Origin: a bacterium
GTDB lineage: Bacteria; Patescibacteriota; Saccharimonadia; Saccharimonadales; Saccharimonadaceae
Direction: 5' to 3'
DNA length: 64,000 nt
Assembly (NCBI GenBank): GCA_004561445.1
Contig: SFVX01000001.1
Span: 630,266 to 694,265 of the forward strand
Within the stretch, counting starts at the first letter, position 1. Each line of letters opens with the position of its first letter. The translations under genes and the position numbers were made by a program. The notes below the pieces were generated by a model. That model did not search any database and was not told the DNA's origin. It saw only the letters and a list, made by a program, of their open reading frames with translations. Shown here piece by piece: positions 8,147 through 16,051 of this stretch.

Positions 8147-9367
8147 TTACTTTTGGAAGAAGGCTTTTGGCACTTTTTTGCCAGCTTTGAGTAGTGCCTT
8201 GTTTTTAGCTCGACGCGCGGCGGCATTACTTCTGTGGGCCTTTTTGTTTTGAATTTGATATTCTTTATCGTTATTCTTGCGAATCTTAAGATAATTATTG
8301 ATGAAAATCTTGGCGATTTTAGTAATTTCTTTGCGCTCTTCTGGTGTGGTGCCGGATTTGTAGGCTTTGTAGACGGCCGGCGCGGCTTTGATGGGGTTGC
8401 GGCGGATGTCGGAGAGTTTATTGTAATCGGCAGCGATGACAGCTTCATAAATACTATCAATAAAGAACTTACGCTGCTCTATTGTGCAATCGTGTAGCCA
8501 GGCGCGCATGGCTTTGTTGAATACGTATTTGACCTGTTTAACATTCTTAACGTCAACAAAATCTAGGTTTTCGACGCGCCAAGAATAGAGATCATGCTGC
8601 ATGATATTAACTTCGACGCTTTCGACGGTACGAACGGTCTCTTCGTGATCGAGCAAACGTCCAACCATAGATTCCTGCGGGAAGTAGCTGGTAATTTTCT
8701 GTATGATTTCGGGATTCTTGTGGAATTGAGCGCGATCTTGGTCAAAGCCTGGGCCATCAAAATTGTCGATCGAAATGATGCGTTCTTGAATGCTTTTATC
8801 GGCCGAAAGTGCGGCAAACATGGCAATATTGCCGCCCTTACTATGTCCGCCGAGTAACATCTTGTATTTTGGGAATTTCTCGGCGATATGGTTGAGATAT
8901 GCGAGGCCATCGATCTGACTTGGGATTGTATCCATGAAAGTCATATTAAAATCCTCTTTCCAGCTAAAAAGCATATCGTCAGTGCCCAGGTAGGAAATGC
9001 AAAGCGTGTTGTTTGGTAACAAGATTGTGATTGCGCCAAATTGCTTTTCGGCTTCGGGGTCATTGTTAATGACAATATCGGTGACAGCAAGATCTTTGTA
9101 GCGTACTGCGTGAGCGGTGGCTTTTGCTAGTTCGCGGTCATCGGCGAGCAAGAACTTGTCGTCAGAAAGCTTAGCGAGTTCGTAAGACAAACCACCAATA
9201 GTTTCGACGTCACCATAGCCTATAGCGTTAAAATTCATGTAAGAATAGCGTGCAAAAATCGCACGATCCAAGATATTGATAGGAAACTGAGCCGAAATTG
9301 GAATATCTCCACGCCAGTTTATGTAATCAAGGATATTGCTAAACGGTGTTTCGGGGATAAAAGACAT
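8147..9367 (-). CDS. Mbeg1-like (DUF2974) alpha/beta hydrolase
   Basis: 406 residues. The central region has the nucleophile elbow GGHSKGGN (G-x-S-x-G-G) after a lipase-like strand (CISYLGTDD, then WKEDFNM), as in the Mbeg1-like DUF2974 family; a conserved DNFDGPGF segment follows. The C-terminus is a Lys/Arg-rich tail (about 365-406), probably disordered. It has no signal peptide, so it acts inside the cell or is released by another route. Only 5 bp separate it from the upstream membrane protein gene and no ribosome-binding site is visible, so translation is probably coupled. Substrate unknown; lipid ester hydrolysis is an inference. Confidence 0.75.
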   Translation of the reverse strand: MSFIPETPFSNILDYINWRGDIPISAQFPINILDRAIFARYSYMNFNAIGYGDVETIGGLSYELAKLSDDKFLLADDRELAKATAHAVRYKDLAVTDIVINNDPEAEKQFGAITILLPNNTLCISYLGTDDMLFSWKEDFNMTFMDTIPSQIDGLAYLNHIAEKFPKYKMLLGGHSKGGNIAMFAALSADKSIQERIISIDNFDGPGFDQDRAQFHKNPEIIQKITSYFPQESMVGRLLDHEETVRTVESVEVNIMQHDLYSWRVENLDFVDVKNVKQVKYVFNKAMRAWLHDCTIEQRKFFIDSIYEAVIAADYNKLSDIRRNPIKAAPAVYKAYKSGTTPEERKEITKIAKIFINNYLKIRKNNDKEYQIQNKKAHRSNAAARRAKNKALLKAGKKVPKAFFQK

Positions 9368-9372
9368 GTTAT

Positions 9373-10005
9373 TTATTTTTTAGATTTTTTCTCGGATTGG
9401 TCAATAATTTCGGCCTCAATGGCGTTATCACGCTTGATGTCGGCTTTATTTTTCTTGGTAATATTAACGGTATAAGCGGTTGTACACGAGCTGGAAATAC
9501 TAAAGAACATCATCATGATGCCAAGAATAGTCAGCATTAGGTCCGGCACGACGAGTTTGCCAAGAATACAAAGTGTGCCAAAGATAACGCTTAGTATAGC
9601 GAAAATAAGTGGCTTTTTATATTCGTTTGGATTGCTCTTTTTAAGATCGAGCGCATCATGCAGACCGGAAAGTCCAGAAATAGCAAGCCCGGCGCCAATG
9701 ACGATGGAAATAAAATCTTTAATGAAGCTGGCGTTGCTAATAAAAAAGAGTCCAACGATAGCAAGAAAAACAGCTGCGATTAACTTACTAATTTCGCCAT
9801 CGGCATCTTCGCGCTTATTGTCGCGAAAATAATCTATAACGTAATAAGAAGCGATGAGCAGGAGTAGGACTCCGAGTACGATAGACATAATATTAGTAAC
9901 TTTATCTGCCCAAATTGCAAGACATAAACCAATCACGAACAAGACGATATTTACGGAGATTGGACCAAACGCGCTCTTCTCTTTTTTAGCTTTCTTAGCG
10001 GACAT
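9373..10005 (-). CDS. DUF308/HdeD-like membrane protein
   Basis: 210 residues with about six hydrophobic helices arranged as repeated pairs (for example IVLFVIGLCLAIWADKV, IMSIVLGVLLLLIASYYVI, AAVFLAIVGLFFI), the layout of DUF308 proteins. The C-terminus is charged and cytoplasmic. GGAGG lies 4 nt before the ATG. A TTGTCT-17-TATAAT promoter lies just upstream. Cotranscribed with the Mbeg1-like hydrolase downstream. Function unknown. Confidence 0.65.
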   Translation of the reverse strand: MSAKKAKKEKSAFGPISVNIVLFVIGLCLAIWADKVTNIMSIVLGVLLLLIASYYVIDYFRDNKREDADGEISKLIAAVFLAIVGLFFISNASFIKDFISIVIGAGLAISGLSGLHDALDLKKSNPNEYKKPLIFAILSVIFGTLCILGKLVVPDLMLTILGIMMMFFSISSSCTTAYTVNITKKNKADIKRDNAIEAEIIDQSEKKSKK

Positions 10006-10047
10006 ATTTCCTCCTTAATGTATTATATTATATCATATTTTTGTATT

Positions 10048-10605
10048 TTAGACAAAGAGCGGCACGATGAGCATGACGAGCCCAATGGCAAGAACTGTAA
10101 AACCGATAAAAACTTTTTTAGGAATAATTGGACGTGGTTTACTATTTATCCAGTAAATGTGCGGGTCTGTCGTATCGATGGGTACGATGATAGACGCATT
10201 AATTTGATAGTCTGGAACAGTGTGCGCAATTTCGTGGCACGGGTTTTCGATAATGCGACCACCAAAAACATAGCTTAAAATTGGCACAAAGCGTGCTTGA
10301 TTGTTTGCGTCGATGAACTTGTCAATGCGCGTAATTCTAGCTTCGACATTAATTACCTGTGGTGGTTGATTTTTGAAGGCAATAAAACCGCGCACTACCA
10401 GCATGCCGCCGATGCCGATAGGAATGAACGAGCAAAGACTGACAATAGCATTAAAATCGCCGGTATTTTTAAAAGCTTCAATTACGCCGATCAATAGAAA
10501 AGCAAAAATTATGACAATGATGGCGCTAATAATAAGATAAAGTCCGATGCGACCTTTGTTTTTGATATCCGGCTGCAAGGTTGAGACCTTAACTGGATTG
10601 ATCAT
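10048..10605 (-). CDS. Membrane protein, DUF3592-like
   Basis: 185 residues from the ATG at 10605, which overlaps the corA stop by one base (TAATG). There are two hydrophobic helices near the N-terminus (about 18-42 and 53-75), a ~80-residue beta-rich extracytoplasmic stretch containing the pattern VEARITRIDKF...FVPILSYVFGGR, and a final helix (about 155-178) just before the C-terminus. This helix-soluble-helix layout with a Y-x-F-x-G-R strand resembles DUF3592 proteins, but the match is by eye. Coupled to CorA. Confidence 0.6.
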   Translation of the reverse strand: MINPVKVSTLQPDIKNKGRIGLYLIISAIIVIIFAFLLIGVIEAFKNTGDFNAIVSLCSFIPIGIGGMLVVRGFIAFKNQPPQVINVEARITRIDKFIDANNQARFVPILSYVFGGRIIENPCHEIAHTVPDYQINASIIVPIDTTDPHIYWINSKPRPIIPKKVFIGFTVLAIGLVMLIVPLFV

Positions 10606-11543
10606 TAAAGCAGATCCCTTTTGTTGAGCCAAATTGCAATGAGGACCGACGCAACGATGGAAATGCCGAGAATAATAGCTGGTCCGTATGGATCAGTGGC
10701 AACGCCGACGCCGAAGTTGACGTTCATGCCGAGAAAAGAAGAAATCATGGTTGGTACAGATAGCACAATAGTGATACCGGCGAGAAACTTCATGACGTTA
10801 TTGAGATTGTTGCTAATGACGGTAGCGTAGGTATTTGTGATGGACGACAAGATATCGCGGTAAATGCGCGCCATATCAATGGCCTGACGGTTTTCAATCA
10901 TGGCATCCTCGAGAAGGTCTAAATCTCCTTCATAAAGTGGCAAGACAACACCTTTGCTAAGGCGCTCGAGCACCATATCGTTTTCTTTGAGCGAAGACGT
11001 AAAGTATACGAGAGTTTTTTCGGTTTGCAGAAGGTCGATTAGATCTTCGTTCTCAGTTGAACGCTTAAGCGTAGCCTCTTTATTCTCGATGTCACTATAA
11101 ACTTCGTCGAGTACCTTAATATACTGCGCAGCAGCAACGTTGAGAATTTGAATAAGGAAGCGAGTCTTCTTGGCGGTGCGGAAGTTGCGCACTTTGTTAT
11201 TGCGGAAGCTATTGAGAATTGGTGTGGTTTTTGGTGCAATAGTGATGAAGTAGCTATTTGTCGTAACAATAATACCGAGCGGATAGGTGATATTGCGATT
11301 TTTGCCACCGTAGGCCGGTACGTCAATTACGACAAGCGTAGCGTTACCGGAAGTCTCGACGCGCGGAAGCTCATCATCATCGAGCATCTTCATGATGAGG
11401 TCGCGATCAATTTCGGTAGCAGCAACAACGCTATCGATTTCTTTTTCATTTGGAGTCACGAGGTCTATCCAGCAATCTGGCTCGATCTGAGCAATTTCTT
11501 CGGTCACTTTGCGACGCAAATTAGTTTTGTAGCATTTTAACAT
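10605..11543 (-). CDS. corA: CorA-family divalent cation channel
   Basis: 312 residues. A long soluble N-terminal domain with helices ends in two transmembrane segments (about 255-275 and 285-305) separated by GMNVNF, the universally conserved GMN selectivity signature of CorA Mg2+/Co2+ channels. In most CorA proteins the loop after GMN is short and acidic, here GVGVATDPYG. It functions as a homopentamer in the cytoplasmic membrane. A TATAAT box lies about 35 nt upstream of the ATG. The downstream DUF3592-like gene is translationally coupled. Confidence 0.9.
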   Translation of the reverse strand: MLKCYKTNLRRKVTEEIAQIEPDCWIDLVTPNEKEIDSVVAATEIDRDLIMKMLDDDELPRVETSGNATLVVIDVPAYGGKNRNITYPLGIIVTTNSYFITIAPKTTPILNSFRNNKVRNFRTAKKTRFLIQILNVAAAQYIKVLDEVYSDIENKEATLKRSTENEDLIDLLQTEKTLVYFTSSLKENDMVLERLSKGVVLPLYEGDLDLLEDAMIENRQAIDMARIYRDILSSITNTYATVISNNLNNVMKFLAGITIVLSVPTMISSFLGMNVNFGVGVATDPYGPAIILGISIVASVLIAIWLNKRDLL

Positions 11544-11597
11544 GGTTTTTCTCGTTTTTTTGATTAAACTCTCTTGTAATTATATACTAAAAAGCAT

Positions 11598-12275
11598 ATG
11601 AATAAGCGAACGAAATTGGCTGAGCGTAAACTGCCGAATTATACACGTGGCGAAGAGATTTTTAACATGGTGACGCATATTGTTGGTGCAGCTTTCGGAG
11701 TTGTGATGTTGGTGCTTGGAATTGTGTTTGCAGCCGTGCGCGGTCACGTGGCGGGAGTTTTGACAGCAATCGTGTTTGGGCTGTCGCTAATTGTGCTTTA
11801 TACGATGTCGGCGGTTTATCATGGCTTGTCGCCACGCATTAAGGGTAAAAAAGTGATGCAAATTTTAGACCACTGCTCTGTCTTTCTATTGATTGCGGGA
11901 TCATATACGCCACTTACGATTTGCGCATTAGTGCCAGCAAATCCAGTTTTGGGTTGGACGATTTTTGCGCTAGTTTGGATAGTTTCGATAATAGGAATCA
12001 TTCTCAATTCGATTGATATTAAAAAATATCAAGCATTTTCGATGATTTGTTATCTGGGGCTAGGCTGGTGTATTGTGGTGTCTTTTCCTGTTCTGGTGTC
12101 GGTTTTACCGGCAATTGCAATTTGGCTGCTACTACTTGGTGGGATTGCTTATACACTAGGTGCAATCTTGTTTGGTCTGGGTTGCAAAATAAAATATATG
12201 CACTCGATTTTTCATATCTTTTGTGTGCTGGGTAGTATTTTACAAGCGATAATGATTCTCATTTACGTTTTATAG
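11598..12275 (+). CDS. Hemolysin III family (PAQR/YqfA-like) membrane protein
   Basis: 225 residues with seven hydrophobic helices. The family signature GEEIFNMVTHIVGA near residue 20, AVYHGLSPRIKGKKVMQILDH with a buried Ser/His set (residues about 75-95), and the C-terminal MHSIFHIFCVLGS provide the three conserved histidines proposed to bind metal. A TATACT box ends 9 nt before the ATG and no Shine-Dalgarno is visible. The 3' end overlaps the convergent PIF1-like gene by 6 bp. The hemolysin name is historical; a lipid-modifying activity is more likely but unproven. Confidence 0.85.
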   Translation: MNKRTKLAERKLPNYTRGEEIFNMVTHIVGAAFGVVMLVLGIVFAAVRGHVAGVLTAIVFGLSLIVLYTMSAVYHGLSPRIKGKKVMQILDHCSVFLLIAGSYTPLTICALVPANPVLGWTIFALVWIVSIIGIILNSIDIKKYQAFSMICYLGLGWCIVVSFPVLVSVLPAIAIWLLLLGGIAYTLGAILFGLGCKIKYMHSIFHIFCVLGSILQAIMILIYVL

Positions 12276-13589
12276 GCTATCGGGATCAATGATTTTGGCG
12301 GTACGGTCCATATAATCGACTACAGTTGGACTAACGATAATGTCGCGTGCTGAAAGCGGGCGGGTTAAGTATAAATTGTTGAGATTTTGACAGCGCGAGA
12401 GTGCGACGTAAACTTGTCCTGGCGCAAAGGCCCCACGTGCGAGATCAATTTTGACGGCAGAATAAGTTTGACCTTGTGATTTGTGAATTGTAATTGCATA
12501 GGCGAGCTTGACTGGAAATTGAGTAAAAGTGCCGACGACATCTTTGGAGATAGTTTTTGTTTTTTCATCGTAATCGTATTGGCATTTTTCCCAAGTCGTC
12601 TTGTCAATTTTGTATTCGCTATTATCGATGCGGACTTTGATGGAATCGGGAGTTAGTCCCGATATAACAGCGAGTGTGCCGTTGGCCCAGCGTGGTTTTT
12701 TGCCAGAGTCGATATTGGTGTCGTTTTTAGTCATCATAACGAGGGCGCCGACTTTAAGCTTGAGATTGGCTTCGGTTGGAAGCGCACCGGAAGACAAGTC
12801 GCCAGTAATTGTGCCATCAAAACTATATTCGGGTTCAGGGATTTCGGCGAGACGCTTACGATTGATGTTGTCAGCAACAGCGTTGGTTGCGGCGAGCGTA
12901 ATAAAGGTATCATCTTCGCAAGGTTCTTCGACGCAGCTCATATTAATATCAGAAAGAATGTCATCGGTGCGCTTGCCAAGACGAATACTATTTAAGAGTT
13001 CGATAAAATGTTCGTCTTTTTGACGGTAAATGTGGCTAAGCTCGATAGTTTGGAAGTTTCCCTCTTTAACGCCGGGCGCACCGAAGAAAAAAGTTGTACC
13101 GTAGTGGTCGCGCATGAATTGCTTGGCAGTATTGCCGACTATAACAGGCGGAAGTTGATAAAGATCGCCAAAAACCACCATCTGGCAACCGCCGAATGGT
13201 GTATCTTTGCCGCGCGCAATGCGAAGTTTATGGTCTATCATGTCCATAACATCGGCGCTGACCATGGAGATTTCATCAATTACAATCGTGTCGAGGTTTT
13301 CGTAAATTTTACGACGACGCTTGGAGATCTTGGCAACCGTTTCGGTGTCGCGTACGTCTTGAATATCGAGGTCGAGCCCAAAAAAAGAGTGAATAGTCTG
13401 GCCGCCGACATTAATAGCGGCGACGCCAGTTGGCGCAATGACGGCGGTGTTTTTAAGCGTATGCGAAACAAAATATTGCAAAAGTACGGATTTGCCCGTG
13501 CCGGCTTTACCAGTGATGAAATAATTATGGGGCGTTTCATTAAGCAAACGAAAAATTGCCGCTTGTTCGGTGCCGAGTTCTGGTGTCAT
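12270..13589 (-). CDS. PIF1-like SF1B DNA helicase
   Basis: 439 residues. Motif I GKAGTGKSV (27-35), motif Ia VIAPTGVAAINVGGQTIHSFF, motif II IDEISMVSADVMDMID, motif III FGDLYQLPPV, and motif VI region YAITIHKSQGQT with VYVALSRCQN are textbook PIF1/RecD-like. Such 5'-3' helicases resolve G-quadruplexes and R-loops, and in reduced genomes often replace other helicases. The -10 box TATAAT (13598-13603) ends 8 nt before ATG. The start is followed immediately by the ATP-binding core, with no N-terminal extension. Confidence 0.9.
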   Translation of the reverse strand: MTPELGTEQAAIFRLLNETPHNYFITGKAGTGKSVLLQYFVSHTLKNTAVIAPTGVAAINVGGQTIHSFFGLDLDIQDVRDTETVAKISKRRRKIYENLDTIVIDEISMVSADVMDMIDHKLRIARGKDTPFGGCQMVVFGDLYQLPPVIVGNTAKQFMRDHYGTTFFFGAPGVKEGNFQTIELSHIYRQKDEHFIELLNSIRLGKRTDDILSDINMSCVEEPCEDDTFITLAATNAVADNINRKRLAEIPEPEYSFDGTITGDLSSGALPTEANLKLKVGALVMMTKNDTNIDSGKKPRWANGTLAVISGLTPDSIKVRIDNSEYKIDKTTWEKCQYDYDEKTKTISKDVVGTFTQFPVKLAYAITIHKSQGQTYSAVKIDLARGAFAPGQVYVALSRCQNLNNLYLTRPLSARDIIVSPTVVDYMDRTAKIIDPDSL

Positions 13590-13633
13590 ATGTGAGTATT
13601 ATAACTTAAGTTTTATGAAGGCACCAAGATAAT

Positions 13634-13657
13634 AAAAAAACTCGCCATGCGGCGGTT
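13634..13657 (-). terminator. Terminator of tRNA-Ala(TGC)
   Basis: Minus strand: AACCGCC-GCAT-GGCGAGTT stem with one mismatch followed by seven T, 17 nt past the tRNA 3' end. Confidence 0.75.
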
Positions 13658-13673
13658 CTTAAAAATTCTTTAA

Positions 13674-13750
13674 TGGTGGAGCATAAGAGACTCGAACTCT
13701 TGACCTCCTGCTTGCAAAGCAGGCGCTCTAGCCAACTGAGCTAATGCCCC
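13674..13750 (-). tRNA. tRNA-Ala (TGC)
   Basis: Acceptor GGGGCAT/ATGCTCC, anticodon stem CCTGC/GCAGG with loop TTTGCAA (anticodon TGC), T-loop GTTCGAGTC, CCA encoded at 13674-13676. Confidence 0.95.
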
Positions 13751-13799
13751 ACATTTTGCGTGAGGCGCGGTCGAAGGCCAACCGAAAGTCTCACATAAA

Positions 13800-13864
13800 G
13801 GAACAAAACCGGGGGGGCGGTTTTGTTCCGTATCTATAATAGCATAAGTTGCGAAAATATACAA
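13800..13864 (-). promoter_or_regulatory. tRNA-Ala promoter with a 5'-terminal 12-bp hairpin
   Basis: On the minus strand TTGTAT (13859-13864), 17 nt, extended -10 TGC-TATTAT (13836-13841). Seven bases after the -10 box the transcript would begin at 13829 exactly with GGAACAAAACCG, which pairs perfectly over 12 bp with CGGTTTTGTTCC (13800-13811) across a CCCCCC loop. The pre-tRNA leader then runs about 50 nt and holds a second weaker stem (GTGAG/CTCAC) before the tRNA. Confidence 0.7.
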
Positions 13865-13949
13865 GTTTTTTGACATATGAGGCGGATTTTGAGGAATGTT
13901 GCCGAGCAAGGCGCGAAGCCAATCTGCCGCGATTCTCTGTCGCTTATGC

Positions 13950-13961
13950 TATAATATAGGT
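13950..13961 (+). promoter_or_regulatory. Promoter -10 box of the 36-residue peptide gene
   Basis: TATAAT at 13950-13955 followed by six bases and then ATG; a typical example of the leaderless spacing seen throughout the window. Confidence 0.6.
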
Positions 13962-14072
13962 ATGAAGAAATTCTTTCGGATTTTGAGGCGGATTTTCTGG
14001 ATGGTGCTATGGATCTTGGCAATTGCGATGGTGACTTGCTTTATCTTAGTGCAAGTAAACGGTATAAACTAA
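13962..14072 (+). CDS. 36-residue single-helix membrane peptide
   Basis: Reading frame MKKFFRILRRIFWMVLWILA and on to the end QVNGIN: a strongly basic N-terminus (K2, K3, R6, R9, R10) followed by one hydrophobic helix of about 24 residues and a short polar tail, so N-in topology. It has its own leaderless-type promoter (TATAAT 6 nt before ATG) and its own terminator directly after the stop, which argues for a real small gene rather than chance. Function unknown; small membrane regulators and type I toxin peptides share this shape, but no antisense RNA is evident. Confidence 0.6.
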   Translation: MKKFFRILRRIFWMVLWILAIAMVTCFILVQVNGIN

Positions 14073-14100
14073 ATATCTCCCTGTTCTGGGAGATATTTTT
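14071..14100 (+). terminator. Bidirectional terminator
   Basis: Stem AAATATCTCCC/GGGAGATATTT with loop tgttct and T-tracts on both strands; it closes the small peptide gene (plus) and the gatD gene (minus). Confidence 0.85.
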
Positions 14101-14816
14101 TATCTTGGGCGTTTGGCGGCGGATTTGTGGGCCTTGCGCTCGAGCGCGTCATTTAGAGGCTCGAGTTTTTGGAATTTCTTAGTCTTGTTTTCAAGAGCTT
14201 TGCGAATAAGAAAATCAGCTACGCGAGGATTCTTTGGCAAAATTGGGCCGTGCAAATAGGTGCCGATGCAGTTGTGATACTTAATCCCTTCGGTAAAATC
14301 CTTGCCGTTGTTGCCAGCGCCGCTAATGACGGTACCAAAAGCGATACTTTCGTCAGCGAGGAAAGTCTGGCCGGAGTGATTCTCGTAGCCGACAACTTCG
14401 CCAAATTCTGGTGTATTGATAACGACATTACCGATGAGACGCTCGTCTTCCCCTTTGGTGTAAAGGTCAAGAATGCCAGCGCCTTGAATTTTTTGACCAG
14501 TGTTAGTCTCGAAATAGTTGCCAAAAAGTTGATAAATACCGCAAATAACGAGCGCAGGAGTGTTATTTTCGATCATTTCTTTGAGTTTTGGTGCGATTTT
14601 TTGAAGATCTTTTTCGATTTTAGACTGGCTAGAATCTTGGCCGCCGCCGCCAAAGATAATGTCGACATTGTCTGGAATTTCGTCGCCTGGTTCGTAATTA
14701 ATAATTTTCGTCTTGATGCCACGCCATTCGCAACGTTTTTTAAGCGCGAGGACATTGCCGTGATCGCCATAAAGGTTCATCTCGGCCGGATAAAGGTGAA
14801 GAATATTTATAGTCAT
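14100..14816 (-). CDS. gatD: Lipid II isoglutaminyl synthase, glutamine amidotransferase subunit
   Basis: 238 residues of the CobB/CobQ-like class I glutaminase family. It contains NVDIIFGGGGQDSSQ, the nucleophile region LVICGIYQLFGNYF (cysteine in CGIYQ), and a catalytic histidine segment IGTYLHGPILPKNPRVAD. GatD releases ammonia from glutamine for MurT, which amidates the D-glutamate of lipid II to isoglutamine. The start codon overlaps the murT stop as ATGA. The MurT-GatD enzyme is known from Staphylococcus, Streptococcus and mycobacteria; here it implies the cell keeps an amidated Gram-positive-type wall. A C-terminal basic tail (about 218-238) is extra. Confidence 0.9.
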   Translation of the reverse strand: MTINILHLYPAEMNLYGDHGNVLALKKRCEWRGIKTKIINYEPGDEIPDNVDIIFGGGGQDSSQSKIEKDLQKIAPKLKEMIENNTPALVICGIYQLFGNYFETNTGQKIQGAGILDLYTKGEDERLIGNVVINTPEFGEVVGYENHSGQTFLADESIAFGTVISGAGNNGKDFTEGIKYHNCIGTYLHGPILPKNPRVADFLIRKALENKTKKFQKLEPLNDALERKAHKSAAKRPR

Positions 14817-16051
14817 AAAATGCTACTCCCGGAAATTAGTTTGCGGATTTCGAGCATGGCTGTATAGCTCGCAAAGATGCGCTTTGGACGTTTGCTACTC
14901 TTGAGGAATTTATTGAGAGCGGTCAGAATTTCTTCTTCGACAATTTTGACGTCGACGTCGTCGTATTTGAGACGGAGCGCCATGTCGGCGGCGCGAGTGC
15001 CGCTCGTGACTTTGACGGAGCTGAGCTCACTAAAGTTGACATTCCAGAGCCAAGAAATATCGTGACCATCGGCAGTGTTGTCGTTGATGGCGATCATATA
15101 ATCGTGATCTGAGTCGGCAAAAGAAGCGAGGCTAAGCTGGAAAGCGGCTGGGTTTTTGACAAGCAGGATTTCGACTTCGACGTCATGAATCTTGAAGACT
15201 TCGCCGCGACCAAAAGCGGATTTGATGCCCGTAAGGTCGGAGACTAACTTCTCGACTGAGACTTTTGACAATATAGTGTTGCAGAGTGCGAGCGCACCAG
15301 CGGCATTGTAGGCGTTATAAATGCCGCGAAGTGAAAGTTCACAGGAATAGACGTCGTCTTTGTGTCGATAGCTGGCTTTACTACCTTTGAGATTTTCGAG
15401 GACGATTTTTGCTTCGTGCTCTTCTTTGGCGAAGTCTTTGCTGGTTGCGATGAGCTCGTCGTCGGATGGGAATCTTTTTTGCATTTCTTCAGAGAGACCA
15501 AAGAAAATGCGTTTTGGGCCGGTAATTTTACTGACGCGAATGTCTTCGCGGTTCAAGACAATGGCTTTTTGGGTTTTTGTGGCGACTTTTTGGAGCAGCT
15601 CGGCAGTGTGGTCGATTTCGCCAAAACGGTCGAGTTGATCGCGCTGAACGTTTAAGAAGAGCGCATAATCAATTGGAACTTGCTCGGCGAATTTGACGGC
15701 ATGGGCTTCGTCAAGTTCGAGCACGGCGATGTCGAAATCAAATTTGCCAGTGATTTTGATGTTGGCGAGGATAGCGGAAATCACACCACGCACGAAATTG
15801 CTACCAGATTTATTAGTGAAAACTTTAAGTCCTTGCCTTTCGAGTAGCTCGCTGACGATTTTGGTAGTGGTGGTTTTGCCATTGGTGCCAGAAATTACGA
15901 CAACGCCGTGCGGGAGTTTGCCGAGAACTTGTTTGATGAAATTTTTGTTGGTACGCTCGATGACGAGACCTGGCAAAGCGGAGCCACCGTTGCCTTTGAG
16001 GCGAGTGACTTTTTGAACCGCTTTGCCGAGAATAATGCTTACTTTTTCCAT
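14813..16051 (-). CDS. murT: Lipid II isoglutaminyl synthase, Mur-ligase-like subunit
   Basis: 412 residues: N-terminal segment KLKGNGGSALPG-like, Mur ligase P-loop SGTNGKTTTTK (about 55-65), central domain with VLELDEAHAVKF and NVQRDQLDRFGEID, and C-terminal DUF1727 domain with AINDNTADGHDISWLWNVNF, the hallmark of MurT. MurT normally also has a four-cysteine zinc ribbon in the central domain; here the corresponding stretch (KRIFFGLSEEMQKRF onward) has no CxxC, so the ribbon has been lost. The gene overlaps the ABC-2 permease by 13 bp upstream and gatD by 4 bp downstream and ends in TGA. Confidence 0.9.
   Translation of the reverse strand: MEKVSIILGKAVQKVTRLKGNGGSALPGLVIERTNKNFIKQVLGKLPHGVVVISGTNGKTTTTKIVSELLERQGLKVFTNKSGSNFVRGVISAILANIKITGKFDFDIAVLELDEAHAVKFAEQVPIDYALFLNVQRDQLDRFGEIDHTAELLQKVATKTQKAIVLNREDIRVSKITGPKRIFFGLSEEMQKRFPSDDELIATSKDFAKEEHEAKIVLENLKGSKASYRHKDDVYSCELSLRGIYNAYNAAGALALCNTILSKVSVEKLVSDLTGIKSAFGRGEVFKIHDVEVEILLVKNPAAFQLSLASFADSDHDYMIAINDNTADGHDISWLWNVNFSELSSVKVTSGTRAADMALRLKYDDVDVKIVEEEILTALNKFLKSSKRPKRIFASYTAMLEIRKLISGSSIL

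Noticed and set aside
13670-13909. Minus-strand open frame covering tRNA-Ala
   Set aside because: It overlaps the tRNA and its hairpin leader; no start signal or protein-like composition.
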